In this document: positions 8,243 to 16,790 of the stretch, piece by piece
Numbering within the stretch: the first letter of the stretch is position 1
How the letters are laid out: each line of letters opens with the position of its first letter
Source: Actinophytocola sp963727495
GTDB taxonomy: Bacteria > Actinomycetota > Actinomycetes > Mycobacteriales > Pseudonocardiaceae
Reading direction: 5' to 3'
Assembly (NCBI GenBank): GCA_963727495.1
Contig: CAVSGQ010000012.1
Coordinates: 62,001-126,000, forward strand
Length of the DNA: 64,000 nucleotides
The notes under the pieces: generated by a model
Seen by the model: only the letters and a program-made list of their open reading frames with translations
What the model was told of the DNA's origin: nothing
Database searches by the model: none
Made by a program: the position numbers and the translations under genes

Positions 8243-8902
8243 GTGCGCCTCGTGATCGCTCGCTGCCAGGTCGACTACGCCGGCCGGCTGACCGCCCACC
8301 TGCCCATGGCGACCCGGCTGCTGCTGGTGAAGGCCGACGGCTCGGTCTCCGTGCACTCGGACGACCGGGCGTACAAGCCGCTGAACTGGATGAGCCCGCC
8401 GTGCTGGCTGACCGAGGAGCCCGGCACCTGGACCGTGGCCAACAAGGGCGGCGAGCAGCTGGTGATCACGCTGGAGGAGGTCCTGCACGACTCGAAGCAC
8501 GAGCTGGGCGCCGAGCCGGGCCTGGTGAAGGACGGGGTCGAGGCCCACCTGCAGGCGCTGCTGGCCGAGCACATCACCACGCTGGGCGACGGGTACTCGC
8601 TGGTCCGCCGCGAGTACCCCACCGCGATCGGCCCGGTGGACATCCTGTGCCGGGACTCGGACGGCGGGGCGGTGGCCGTGGAGATCAAGCGCCGCGGCGA
8701 GCTGGACGGCGTCGAGCAGCTGACCCGCTACCTGGACCTGCTCAACCGCGACCCGCTGCTGGCCCCCGTGCAGGGCGTGTTCGCCGCGCAGCAGATCAAG
8801 CCGCAGGCCAGGACCCTCGCCGAGGACCGCGGCATCCGGTGCGTGACCCTGGACTACGACGCGCTGCGCGGCATGGACTCCGGCGAGTTCCGCCTGTTCT
8901 GA
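8243..8902 (+). CDS. nucS: endonuclease NucS (EndoMS), non-canonical mismatch repair
   Basis: Mismatch-specific endonuclease that replaces MutS/MutL in actinobacteria, 219 residues, GTG start at 8243. The N-terminal DNA-binding half opens MRLVIARCQVDYAGRL. The C-terminal RecB-like nuclease has the PD-(D/E)XK set at Asp133 (GPVDILCR), Glu147 and Lys149 (VEIKRRG), followed by the QLTRYL helix. The tail GMDSGEFRLF resembles the beta-clamp binding motif known for this family. All key residues are present. It stands alone, 31 bp after the crotonase and 85 bp before a lipoprotein gene. Confidence 0.95.
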   Translation: MRLVIARCQVDYAGRLTAHLPMATRLLLVKADGSVSVHSDDRAYKPLNWMSPPCWLTEEPGTWTVANKGGEQLVITLEEVLHDSKHELGAEPGLVKDGVEAHLQALLAEHITTLGDGYSLVRREYPTAIGPVDILCRDSDGGAVAVEIKRRGELDGVEQLTRYLDLLNRDPLLAPVQGVFAAQQIKPQARTLAEDRGIRCVTLDYDALRGMDSGEFRLF

Positions 8903-8987
8903 GTTCCGCCCGCCGTCCGTCGCGAACGGAGTCGCGAACAGACCGGTTCGCCACACGCGGCGGCCGCCTACTGGATACGGTGCACCT

Positions 8988-9980
8988 GTGAGGGGACTCC
9001 TGCTGGCCGTGACCGCAGCCGTGCTGGCGGTCGCACTCGCCGGGTGCGGGGGCGCGGTCGACACCACGAAGGTCACCTACCAGCGCACGACCGTGCCGGC
9101 CGGCCAGGGCGGCGGTGGTGGCGGGGACGCGACGCCGACCGGTGAGCCGCGCACCAACGACCCCGCCTTCACCATGGAGAAGCTGCGCACCCTCGACCCG
9201 TGCGCGCTGCTGACCAGGGACCTCCTGTCCACTGTGGGGACTCCGGAGGACAACGACCGCAGCGACTTCGCCGAGTGCGGCAACTACATGACCGACACCG
9301 ACGGCAGGAAGCTCAGCATCACGCTGACCGTCGGCGACAGCGTCAGCAACGCCCAGGACGCCGACAAGAACATCGGCGGCCTGCCGGCGCTGGAGAGCGA
9401 GCTCGACTCCGGCGACGCCTGCTTCGTCACCGTCGTCACCTCCACCAAGCCGAACTTCGGCATCACCATCCAGGCCGGCGGCGACAGCAAGGACCTGTGC
9501 ACGGCCGGCCGCACGGTGATGACCGGCGTCGTCGACCGGATCCGCCGGGACCCGCCGAACTACGAGACGCCCAAGGGCACGCTGATCGAGCTCGACCCGT
9601 GCGAGATCGTCACCGACGACACGCTGAAGGCCGCGCTCGGCAACGGCATCGACGCCGGCTCGCCCTACAACCTGCACTGGTGCAACTGGCACAGCGGCAC
9701 CGCGAACCTCGGCATCTGGCTGCGCCTCGGCTTCGACCCGGCGAAGGGCTCGGCCGGCCAGCCGGTGAAGCTCGGCGGCGGCGTCACCGCCTACCAGACG
9801 ACCACGACGTCCGACACCGCGAGCTGCGAGCTGCAGTGGGCGCACCGGCAGTTCGCCGGCAACGACACCGAGATCGTGCACATCTTCTACGACAAGCAGA
9901 AGCCCGCGAAGGGCGAGAATCCTTGCGTCGCCGCGCAGAACCTCGCGAAAACGCTGATTTCCACCCTGCCGAAATCCTGA
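8988..9980 (+). CDS. DUF3558-type lipoprotein
   Basis: A 330-residue exported lipoprotein of unknown function. The GTG start at 8988 opens a short signal ending in LAGC (Cys20). The mature part contains two DUF3558-like halves, each marked by a D-P-C motif: LDPCALLTRDLLSTVG near residue 65 and LDPCEIVTDDTLKAALG near residue 203. Paired cysteines and a CxW motif (HWCNWHSG) recur in both. The family is abundant in Pseudonocardiaceae, which supports the taxonomic guess. The next gene is a related lipoprotein 44 bp downstream, so this is probably a tandem pair expressed together. Confidence 0.82.
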   Translation: MRGLLLAVTAAVLAVALAGCGGAVDTTKVTYQRTTVPAGQGGGGGGDATPTGEPRTNDPAFTMEKLRTLDPCALLTRDLLSTVGTPEDNDRSDFAECGNYMTDTDGRKLSITLTVGDSVSNAQDADKNIGGLPALESELDSGDACFVTVVTSTKPNFGITIQAGGDSKDLCTAGRTVMTGVVDRIRRDPPNYETPKGTLIELDPCEIVTDDTLKAALGNGIDAGSPYNLHWCNWHSGTANLGIWLRLGFDPAKGSAGQPVKLGGGVTAYQTTTTSDTASCELQWAHRQFAGNDTEIVHIFYDKQKPAKGENPCVAAQNLAKTLISTLPKS

Positions 9981-10024
9981 CGTGCCACGATTTCCTCACA
10001 ACACGAGCGTGAGGACGTGATCGG

Positions 10025-11023
10025 GTGGTCGGGTCGAGACGGGTCGCGGTCCTGCTCGCCGTGTCGGCCCTGGTGCTCTGCGCGTGCAGCTCGCGGGTCG
10101 GCGGCCGGCCGGTGGCGGCGACCACGATCAGCGAGGAGCCGGCCGAGCGCACTGCCGAGTCCGTGCTGGGCGAGCTCACCACCGTCGACCCGTGCAGCCT
10201 CACCGACCCCGCCGTGTTCTCCACCTTCGGCACCGCCGAGTTCGCCGTCCCGGAGTCGCTCGACTACTGCACGATCTCGGTGAAGCCGGCCACGGACGTC
10301 GAGATCGTGCTCCGCATCGGCGAGCTCGGCGAGCTGAGCGAGTCACCGGAGCTCGCCGCGAACCGGGTCCGCGAGCTGGACGGCGGGACGTACGTGGCGC
10401 AGCGCGACGCGGCCACCGACTTCTGCTCGCAGGCGCTCGTGTTCGTCGACGAGATCACGCTCGAGGTAGCCAGCTCGGCCTACCGTGGCACGCTGCCCGA
10501 CACCTGCGACATGGTCACCGCCGCCATGGACGACGTCGTGCGGGTGACCGGGGACGGCCGCGTCGAGCACCGCTCGCCCGCCGACGGTTCGCTCCTCGGT
10601 ATCGACCCGTGCTCGCTGGTCGACGACGTGGAGGTCACCGCGCTGCCCGGGTTCGCCGCCGCGCAGCGCCGCGAGTACCCGGGCCGCCACCAGTGCTCCT
10701 GGCAGACCTCGACCGGCCCGGACCGGCTGAGCCTGCGCGTCGTGTTCGGCGCCGGGCCCGCGCCGACGCCCGTCGGGACCGGCGCGGAGAACACGTCGAT
10801 CGCCGGGCGCCCGTCGGTCACCACGCCGTACCCGGACGGCGGCACCGCGGCGTTCTGCGGGGTGGAGTCCGGCCAGCTCGCGTTCGACGAGGTGCCCGGC
10901 CAGGACGGCATGGTCGAGATCGCCTCGGTCTACGCGCGCGTGCCCAAGGGCCAGGTGGACCAGGGCTGCCAGGCGGCGGTGGCACTGGCCACCGCCGTGT
11001 GGGCGAAGCTGCCCACCCCGTGA
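10025..11023 (+). CDS. DUF3558-like lipoprotein, paralogue of the preceding gene
   Basis: 332 residues from GTG at 10025. A signal peptide ends in VLCAC, followed by SSRVGG; the same SSRVGG follows the lipobox of the binding protein at 3280. Two DUF3558-like repeats are visible: VDPCSLTDPAVFSTFG near residue 55 and IDPCSLVDDVEVTALPG near residue 193, each followed by a lone-Trp/Cys motif (HQCSWQTSTG). Overall layout equals the upstream lipoprotein, so a local duplication is likely. Surface-anchored; function unknown. Confidence 0.78.
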   Translation: MVGSRRVAVLLAVSALVLCACSSRVGGRPVAATTISEEPAERTAESVLGELTTVDPCSLTDPAVFSTFGTAEFAVPESLDYCTISVKPATDVEIVLRIGELGELSESPELAANRVRELDGGTYVAQRDAATDFCSQALVFVDEITLEVASSAYRGTLPDTCDMVTAAMDDVVRVTGDGRVEHRSPADGSLLGIDPCSLVDDVEVTALPGFAAAQRREYPGRHQCSWQTSTGPDRLSLRVVFGAGPAPTPVGTGAENTSIAGRPSVTTPYPDGGTAAFCGVESGQLAFDEVPGQDGMVEIASVYARVPKGQVDQGCQAAVALATAVWAKLPTP

Positions 11024-11051
11024 GGAGCGCCACGGCCGGGCCGCGATCTTA

Positions 11052-11067
11052 GTTACTGGCAGGTAGC
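11052..11067. promoter_or_regulatory. 16-bp palindromic operator candidate upstream of the 3-hydroxyacyl-CoA dehydrogenase (site C)
   Basis: GTTACTGGCAGGTAGC lies 38 bp before the start codon of the fused dehydrogenase. It fits the consensus GTTACYGGCMRGTARC shared with sites at 1187, 20281 and 32950. The position is compatible with repression at the promoter. Confidence 0.55.
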
Positions 11068-11105
11068 ATCCGGCGTACCCGGTTTGTCGGTCTCCGGAGG
11101 TAGCC

Positions 11106-12881
11106 ATGGCGCGCGAGTTCGGATGTGTCGGAGTGGTCGGGCTGGGCACCATGGGTGCCGGCATCGCCGAGGTGGTGGCGCGGACCGGCATCCGGGTGAT
11201 CGGCGTCGAGCTCGACCAGGAGTGCATCGCGCGGGCCCGCGAGCACCTCGAGTACTCCACCGGGCGGGCGCGCGCGGCCGGCAAGCTCGACGACGCGGCC
11301 CGCGCGGCGCTGCTGGACCGGATCACCTACACCACCTCGCTCGCCGACCTCGCGGACGCCGACCTGGTGGTCGAGGCGATCCCGGAGAACCTCGAGCTGA
11401 AGTCCCGGGTGTTCACCGAGCTGGAGGAGGTCTGCCGGCCGGACGTGATCCTCGCCTCGAACACCTCCTCGCTGTCGGTCACCGAGATCGGCGTGCACAC
11501 CGGGCGGCCCGGCAAGGTCGTCGGGCTGCACTTCTTCAACCCGGCGCCGGTGCTCAAGCTGGTGGAGATCGTGCGCACGGTGGTCACCGAGCCGGACGTG
11601 GTCACCGACGTGGAGGCGTTCGCCCGCAAGCTCGGCAAGGAGCCGGTGGTGATCGGCGACCGGGCCGGGTTCATCGCGAACGCGCTGCTGTTCGGCTACC
11701 TCAACCACGCGGTGTCGATGTACGAGTCGCGCTACGCGACCCGCGAGGACCTGGACGCGGCGATGCGGTACGGCTGCGGCTACCCGATGGGCCCGCTCGC
11801 CCTGCTCGACCTGATCGGGCTGGACACCGCGTACGAGATCCTGGAGACGATGTACCGGCAGTCGCGCAACCGGCTGCACGCGCCGGCTCCGATCCTGCGG
11901 CAGATGATCACCGCGGGGCTGCTGGGCCGCAAGTCCGGGCGCGGCTTCTACACCTACGACGGCCTGGACTCGCCGGTCGTCGTGGCGGACACGCTGACCC
12001 CGGCCGAGCCGGCCGCGGCGCGGGAGTCCACGAGGGACGTTCAGCGGGTCGGCGTGGTGGGCACCGGGACGATGGCCACGGGCATCGCGGAGGTGTTCGC
12101 CCGCAAGGGCTTCGACGTGGTGCTGCGGGCCCGCTCCGCGGACAGGGCCGGCACCGCCCTAGGCGCGGTGCGCAGGTCGCTGGACCGCCAGGTGGTCAAG
12201 GGCCGGCTGTCCGAACAGGACCGGGAGGCGGTGCTCGGCCGGATCCGCGGGGTGCTCGAGTTCGACGAGCTTGCCGACTGCGACCTGGTGATCGAGGCGG
12301 TCGCCGAGGAACTCGCGGTCAAGCGCGCGGTGTTCGGCGCGCTGGACGAGGTGGTCAAGCCCGGGGCGATCCTGGCGACCACGACGTCGTCGCTGCCGGT
12401 CATCGAGTGCGCGGCGGCGACCTCGCGGCCGACCGACGTGGTGGGCCTGCACTTCTTCAACCCGGCGCCGGTGATGAAGCTGGTGGAGGTCGTGTCGACC
12501 ATCGCCACGGCCGACGAGGTGGTGGCCACCGCGGGGGCGGTGTGCCGGGCGGTCGGCAAGCACCCGGTGCACTGCGCGGACCGGGCCGGGTTCATCGTGA
12601 ACGCTCTGCTGTTCCCGTACCTGAACGACGCGGTGAAGATGCTGGAGGCGCACTACGCGGTGGCCGACGACATCGACACCGCGATGAAGGTGGGCTGCGG
12701 GCTGCCGATGGGCCCGTTCGAGCTGCTGGACGTGGTCGGGCTCGACGTGTCCCTGGCGATCGAGCGCACGCTGTACTACGAGTTCCGCGACGCCGGGTTC
12801 GCGCCGGCGCCGCTGCTGGAGCACCTGGTCACCGCGGGGCGGCTCGGCCGCAAGACGGGCAAGGGCTTCCGGGACTACTGA
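11106..12881 (+). CDS. tandem-fused 3-hydroxyacyl-CoA (3-hydroxybutyryl-CoA) dehydrogenase
   Basis: 591 residues made of two complete 3-hydroxyacyl-CoA dehydrogenases in a row (residues ~5-285 and ~313-591). Each has its own nucleotide fold, catalytic His (His142, His449, both in GLHFFNPAP), Glu (154, 461 in KLVE) and C-terminal helical domain ending GLLGRKSGRGFYTY or GRLGRKTGKGFRDY. The first half has GLGTMG and VIGVELDQE, with an acid after strand two as in NAD enzymes. The second has GTGTMA and VVLRARSADR, with basic residues as in NADP enzymes. It would interconvert acetoacetyl-CoA and 3-hydroxybutyryl-CoA, feeding the Ccr/MeaA route. ATG at 11106 follows CCGGAGGTAGCC. The operator at 11052 suggests shared control with ccr and meaA. 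Confidence 0.9.
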   Translation: MAREFGCVGVVGLGTMGAGIAEVVARTGIRVIGVELDQECIARAREHLEYSTGRARAAGKLDDAARAALLDRITYTTSLADLADADLVVEAIPENLELKSRVFTELEEVCRPDVILASNTSSLSVTEIGVHTGRPGKVVGLHFFNPAPVLKLVEIVRTVVTEPDVVTDVEAFARKLGKEPVVIGDRAGFIANALLFGYLNHAVSMYESRYATREDLDAAMRYGCGYPMGPLALLDLIGLDTAYEILETMYRQSRNRLHAPAPILRQMITAGLLGRKSGRGFYTYDGLDSPVVVADTLTPAEPAAARESTRDVQRVGVVGTGTMATGIAEVFARKGFDVVLRARSADRAGTALGAVRRSLDRQVVKGRLSEQDREAVLGRIRGVLEFDELADCDLVIEAVAEELAVKRAVFGALDEVVKPGAILATTTSSLPVIECAAATSRPTDVVGLHFFNPAPVMKLVEVVSTIATADEVVATAGAVCRAVGKHPVHCADRAGFIVNALLFPYLNDAVKMLEAHYAVADDIDTAMKVGCGLPMGPFELLDVVGLDVSLAIERTLYYEFRDAGFAPAPLLEHLVTAGRLGRKTGKGFRDY

Positions 12882-13090
12882 CCGCAGCCGCACGCGCCGC
12901 CGCAGCAGCCACCGCCGGCGGGCATGCTCGCGCCGTCACCGGCCGCGCCGGTGAGCGCGATCGTGGACAGCAGCCTGACGGTGTTCGTATGGCCCTCGGG
13001 ACAGGTCGCGGGCTGGGCGGACGCGCTCATGGGCCGCTGCACGTCGAACGTCGTCGCGCATTCGTGGCAGCGGAACTCGTAGGTCGGCAC
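12875..13090 (-). CDS. FmdB-type zinc-ribbon protein
   Basis: A 71-residue protein from GTG at 13090. It begins PTYEFRCHECATTFDVQRPM, the standard start of FmdB-type single zinc ribbons (CxxC at residues ~8-11). The canonical second CxxC is reduced to ATCPEGH. The C-terminal tail is unusually rich in Cys and Gly (GGGCCGGACGCGQ) and could bind metal. The family includes putative regulators of formamidase and amidase genes, but most members are uncharacterised. The last 7 bp overlap the convergent end of the dehydrogenase gene. Confidence 0.8.
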   Translation of the reverse strand: MPTYEFRCHECATTFDVQRPMSASAQPATCPEGHTNTVRLLSTIALTGAAGDGASMPAGGGCCGGACGCGQ

Positions 13091-13125
13091 GGAACCATTG
13101 TGCACTGCCGCTAGCGTGATCTTCC

Positions 13126-13428
13126 GTGCCTCGTCGTAACCGCGACCGGCGCGCGTCCCGCCGCGCCGAGCCACCCCGCGCTCCGGTCGGCGGCTGGCAG
13201 CACCTCGAGTCGGCGCCGGACGGCGACTGGCTGGTCCGCCGGCTGTCGGGCACCCAGGCGACCAAGCAGTACCGCTGCCCCGGCTGCGACCACGAGATCC
13301 GCCCCGGTACGGCTCATGTCGTGGTCTGGCCGGCCGATGACTCGGGCGGCATCGCGGACCGCCGCCACTGGCACGAGTCCTGCTGGCAGGCCCGGCGCCG
13401 GCGCCGGCCGACCGGCCGGTTCCGGTAG
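13126..13428 (+). CDS. conserved small Cys/His protein of unknown function
   Basis: 100 residues, GTG start at 13126, divergent from the FmdB-like gene. The arginine-rich N terminus (PRRNRDRRASRRAEPPRA) precedes a compact domain with YRCPGCDHEIRPGTAHVVVWP and then RRHWHESCW. The C-x2-C and H-x3-C spacing suggests a zinc-binding fold. Similar short actinobacterial proteins are often labelled ATP/GTP-binding, but I see no P-loop, so I would not use that name. The basic ends could contact nucleic acid. Confidence 0.7.
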   Translation: MPRRNRDRRASRRAEPPRAPVGGWQHLESAPDGDWLVRRLSGTQATKQYRCPGCDHEIRPGTAHVVVWPADDSGGIADRRHWHESCWQARRRRRPTGRFR

Positions 13429-13518
13429 CCCGAAGATTCTCACCATCGGGTGTCGATCGGACCGCCGTTGCTTCGACGTACCGGTGTAGGAGCCAGACGG
13501 CACAGATCGGAGAGTCCG

Positions 13519-13827
13519 ATGTCGCACCCACTCGGTTCGCTCGCGGACAACCTGACCGCCTACGCGATCTACGCGACCGCGCAGGCCGAGATGCGGCACG
13601 GCTACTCGCTGATCGACGCGGGGGAGTACCTCGCGGCCGCCGCCGAGATCGAGTCGGCGGCGCGCGCCGCCGACGTGCTCGCCACCTTCAGCGCCTCGGC
13701 CGCCGTGGAGCGGACCGGACACTGGCGCCGCGTCGCCACCGCACGGCGCCGGTTCGCCGAGCGCGCCCGCGCGCACGCCGCCGCGCGGCCCGGGGCACCC
13801 CGCACGCCGTACCTGGTCGCCGCCTGA
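13519..13827 (+). CDS. small helical protein of unknown function
   Basis: 102 residues from ATG at 13519, preceded by GGAGAG. An alternative upstream start would add an arginine-rich stretch that is unlike a protein N terminus. The sequence is Ala- and Arg-rich and predicted helical, with AEMRHGYSLIDAGEYLAAAA and EIESAARAADVLATFSAS. There is no signal peptide, membrane segment or known motif. It resembles neither neighbour. The pattern of paired helices is loosely TPR-like, but one repeat is not enough to call it. Confidence 0.55.
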   Translation: MSHPLGSLADNLTAYAIYATAQAEMRHGYSLIDAGEYLAAAAEIESAARAADVLATFSASAAVERTGHWRRVATARRRFAERARAHAAARPGAPRTPYLVAA

Positions 13828-13846
13828 GCCGGCGGTCGAACCCCCG

Positions 13847-14899
13847 TCAGCCGCCGAACGAGCGGGCCGCCGCGAGGAACGCGTCGTTCTCCTCCGGCAG
13901 GCCGACCGTGACCCGGGCGCCCTCGCCGACGAACGCGCGGACCACGACCTTCTGGTCCAGGCAGTGCTGGTTGAACGCCGCCGTCTTCTCGCCGAGCAGC
14001 AGCCAGACGAAGTTGGCCTGCGAGGCCGGCACGTCGTAGCCCATGTCCAGCAGCGCGGCGCGCACCCGCTCGCGCTCCACGGTCACCGGCGCGCAGCGTG
14101 CCAGCAGCTCGTCGGCGGCGTCCATCGCCGCGATCGCGGCGGCCTGCGCCACCCGGTTCACCGCGAACGGGATGCCGACCTTGCGCGTCGCGGCCGTGAC
14201 CACCGGCGGCGCCACCGAGTAGCCGACCCGCACCCCGGCCAGGCCGTAGGCCTTGGAGAACGTCCGCACCACGGCCACGTTCTCCCGGCCCTCCGCCAGC
14301 CGCAGCCCGTCGGGCACCTCGGGGTCGGTGACGAACTCCCGGTACGCCTCGTCCAGCACCACCAGCACGTGGTCGGGCACCCGGTCGAGGAAGCCCGCCA
14401 GTTCGGCGGCGTGCAGCGCGGTCCCGGTCGGGTTGTTGGGGTTGGCGACGAACAGCACCCGGGTGTCGCCGGTGACCGCGTCGAGCATGGCGTCGAGGTC
14501 GTGCCGGTGGTCGGCGGTCAGCGGCACCTTGACGCTGCGCGCGCCGACGATCTGGCTGATGATCGGGTACGCCTCGAACGACCGCCAGGCGAACACCACC
14601 TCGCTGCCCTCGGTGCACATCGCCTGCAGGAACTGCTGGGCCAGCGCCACCGACCCCGCCCCGATCGCGACCCGCTCCTCGGGCACGCCCAGGTACGCCG
14701 CGGTTCTGGCCAGCACGTCGTCGTTGGCCATCTGCGGGTACCGGTTCACGTCGGCGGCGGCGCCGGCGATCGCGGCGAGCACCGACTCCGGCGCGGGGGT
14801 GGAGACTTCGTTGCTGGACAGCACGATCGCGCCGGGGATCTTGCGGCCGGGGATGTAGGCCGGGAGGTCGGCGAGGTCGGCTCGGACGCTGAGGGGCAT
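13847..14899 (-). CDS. PLP aminotransferase, histidinol-phosphate/aromatic type (HisC/Pat)
   Basis: A 350-residue class I/II aminotransferase. It has the fold-type I landmarks: LSSNEVSTPAPESV near residue 27 in the substrate-binding N arm, FVANPNNPTGT near 150, LDEAYREFV near 183, and the PLP-lysine segment RTFSKAYGLAGVRVGY near 213. The SNE..P form at the N arm, where histidinol-phosphate enzymes usually read NEN, favours the actinobacterial aromatic aminotransferase Pat that can act on phenylpyruvate-type substrates. There are no his genes nearby, which supports Pat over HisC. Start ATG at 14899. Confidence 0.85.
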   Translation of the reverse strand: MPLSVRADLADLPAYIPGRKIPGAIVLSSNEVSTPAPESVLAAIAGAAADVNRYPQMANDDVLARTAAYLGVPEERVAIGAGSVALAQQFLQAMCTEGSEVVFAWRSFEAYPIISQIVGARSVKVPLTADHRHDLDAMLDAVTGDTRVLFVANPNNPTGTALHAAELAGFLDRVPDHVLVVLDEAYREFVTDPEVPDGLRLAEGRENVAVVRTFSKAYGLAGVRVGYSVAPPVVTAATRKVGIPFAVNRVAQAAAIAAMDAADELLARCAPVTVERERVRAALLDMGYDVPASQANFVWLLLGEKTAAFNQHCLDQKVVVRAFVGEGARVTVGLPEENDAFLAAARSFGG

Positions 14900-14936
14900 G
14901 TCGGCATCATGTCATTCGGCGGTGCAGGATGGTGAC

Positions 14937-15665
14937 GTGCATTTGTCTGATCCTGTGGTACTGCTGCACGCGTTCCCGCTCGACTCGCGGATGTGGGACG
15001 GCGTGCGTCCCGCGCTCGGCGACCGGCTGATCACGCCCGATCTGCCCGGGTTCGGTGCCGCGCCGCCGCTGGCCGAACCCGACCTGGGACTGGCCGCGGA
15101 CGCGGTCCTGGCCCGGCTCGACGGGCTCGGCGTCGACCGCGCGGTGGTCGGCGGCTGCTCGATGGGCGGCTACGTGGCGCTGGCCCTGCTGCGGCGCGCC
15201 CCGTCCCGGGTCGCCGGGCTGGTGATGATCAACAGCAAGGCCTCCGCGGACGCCGACGCCGCGCGGGCCAACCGCTACACGATGGCCGCGCGCGCCGAGG
15301 CGGAGGGCACCGGGTGGCTCGTCGACGAGATGCGCACGGCGCTGCTGGGCGCGACGACGCTGGACACGCGCCCGGAGGTCGAGGCACGGCTGCGCGCGCT
15401 GGTCGCGGAGCAGCCGCCGGCCGCGGTGGCGTGGGCGCAGCGTGCGATGGCGGCGCGGCCGTCGTCGTTCGACGTCCTCGGGCCCGGCCTGCCGGCGCTG
15501 GTGCTGCGCGGCGCCGAGGACGCGCTGATCCCGGGGGAGGAGGCCACCGCGCTGGCCGGCGCGTTGCCCGGGGCGGCGTTCGCCGAGCTGCCCGGGACCG
15601 GGCACCTGGCCCCGCTGGAGACCCCCGGGGAGGTCGCCGCGGCGCTGACGGACTGGCTGGGCTGA
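14937..15665 (+). CDS. alpha/beta hydrolase
   Basis: 242 residues from GTG at 14937, chosen because AGGA sits 8 bases upstream and the earlier ATG at 14898 would overlap the divergent aminotransferase start. The fold is clear: LLHAFPLDSRMWDGV supplies the oxyanion hole, VGGCSMGGYVAL the nucleophile elbow (Ser of GCSMGG near residue 77), LRGAEDALIP the acid and GTGHLAPLETP the catalytic His. This is a generic serine hydrolase/esterase of the proline-iminopeptidase-like group. Substrate unknown. Confidence 0.85.
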   Translation: MHLSDPVVLLHAFPLDSRMWDGVRPALGDRLITPDLPGFGAAPPLAEPDLGLAADAVLARLDGLGVDRAVVGGCSMGGYVALALLRRAPSRVAGLVMINSKASADADAARANRYTMAARAEAEGTGWLVDEMRTALLGATTLDTRPEVEARLRALVAEQPPAAVAWAQRAMAARPSSFDVLGPGLPALVLRGAEDALIPGEEATALAGALPGAAFAELPGTGHLAPLETPGEVAAALTDWLG

Positions 15666-15668
15666 GCG

Positions 15669-16790
15669 CTACCGGTGGGCGCGGCGGCGCCGCGAGCGGC
15701 GGGGACGGCCGTCGTCCGGTTCGAGCGGGATGTGTGGTTCCTCCCGCTCGTCGCCGGCCAGCCCGAGGAGCTCGGCGGCCAGGTGCGACCCGGTGGCCGA
15801 CGTCGGCTCGTCGCCGGCCCGGCGCAGCGTCGCCGACCGCAACCGGGCGTAGCCGCGGACGGAGGCCGGGCGGCGGTGTCGGATCGTGTAGGCGTCCTCG
15901 CCGGCCAGGATGTCGGCCAGCTCGCGGTCGACCAGGACCGTGCCCGGGCGCGCGATCGAGGTGAGCCGGCTCGCGATGTTGACCACCGAGCCGTACACGT
16001 CGCCGAACCGGCTGAGCACCCGGCCGAGCGCGAGCCCGGCCCGCAGCGACGGCATGCCGTCCGCGGCCTCGGCCCGCTCCAGCAGGACCAGCGCGATCTC
16101 CGCGCCGCCGGCGGGGGAGTCGGCCACGAACAGCACCTCGTCGCCGAGCATCTTCACGATCCGGCCGTGGTTGTCGGCCACGACCTCGGCGGCGAGCGCG
16201 TCGAACCGGTCGACCACCGCGACCAGCTCGGCCTCCGTGGAGCGCCGGGTCAGGCTGGTGAAGCCCACCATGTCGGCGAACCCGACCACCTGGCGGCGCT
16301 CGTCGATGTCCTCGCCGGAGGCGACCAGCGTCCGCACCGAGTACGCCGCGAGGTGGCGCCGCCACACGAAGTCCTGCAGCTGCTCCAGGTCCGGCGTGAG
16401 GCGCTCGACCAGCCTGCCGAGCTGGCGCTCGTCGGCGAGCTCGGGGTTCGCCGCCACCACGTCGCGCAGCATCAGCACCTGCGACTCGGCGAGCCGGGAC
16501 ATGTGCTGGCCGATCATCCGCGCGCTGGAGATGGCCACGGCCGGCTCGATCAGGCCGGACTGGATCAGCTCGTTGACCGTGCGCAGCGCGCGGACGTCGC
16601 CGTCGGTGAACACCGGGTCGTCCTCAGCGGCGGTCGCGAAGCCGAGCGCCCGCCACAGCGCCGTGGCCCGGTCCGCGGGCACGCCCGACCGCTCGGCGAC
16701 CTCGGCGCGGGTGTAGGTCCGCTCGCCGCCGAGCAGGATTCCCTCGACCCGTTTCTGCAGGTGGTCGAGCTGCTCGTCGGGTTCGGTCAC
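15669..16790 (-). CDS. class III adenylate cyclase with N-terminal regulatory domain
   Basis: 373 residues. Residues ~10-110 form a helical domain (TYTRAEVAERSGVPADRATA) that resembles the regulatory domain of the pH-responsive mycobacterial cyclase Rv1264. Residues ~165-330 are the catalytic domain. Metal-binding Asp173 (GFADMVGFTSL) and Asp217 (KMLGDEVLF), adenine-selecting Lys213 and Asp264 (RFGDVYG), and transition-state Asn271/Arg275 (NIASRL) are all present, so this should make cAMP. The basic C-terminal tail RPRRSRRRRAHR could associate with membrane. Its start overlaps the usp stop by 4 bp, so the two are translated together. Confidence 0.88.
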   Translation of the reverse strand: MTEPDEQLDHLQKRVEGILLGGERTYTRAEVAERSGVPADRATALWRALGFATAAEDDPVFTDGDVRALRTVNELIQSGLIEPAVAISSARMIGQHMSRLAESQVLMLRDVVAANPELADERQLGRLVERLTPDLEQLQDFVWRRHLAAYSVRTLVASGEDIDERRQVVGFADMVGFTSLTRRSTEAELVAVVDRFDALAAEVVADNHGRIVKMLGDEVLFVADSPAGGAEIALVLLERAEAADGMPSLRAGLALGRVLSRFGDVYGSVVNIASRLTSIARPGTVLVDRELADILAGEDAYTIRHRRPASVRGYARLRSATLRRAGDEPTSATGSHLAAELLGLAGDEREEPHIPLEPDDGRPRRSRRRRAHR

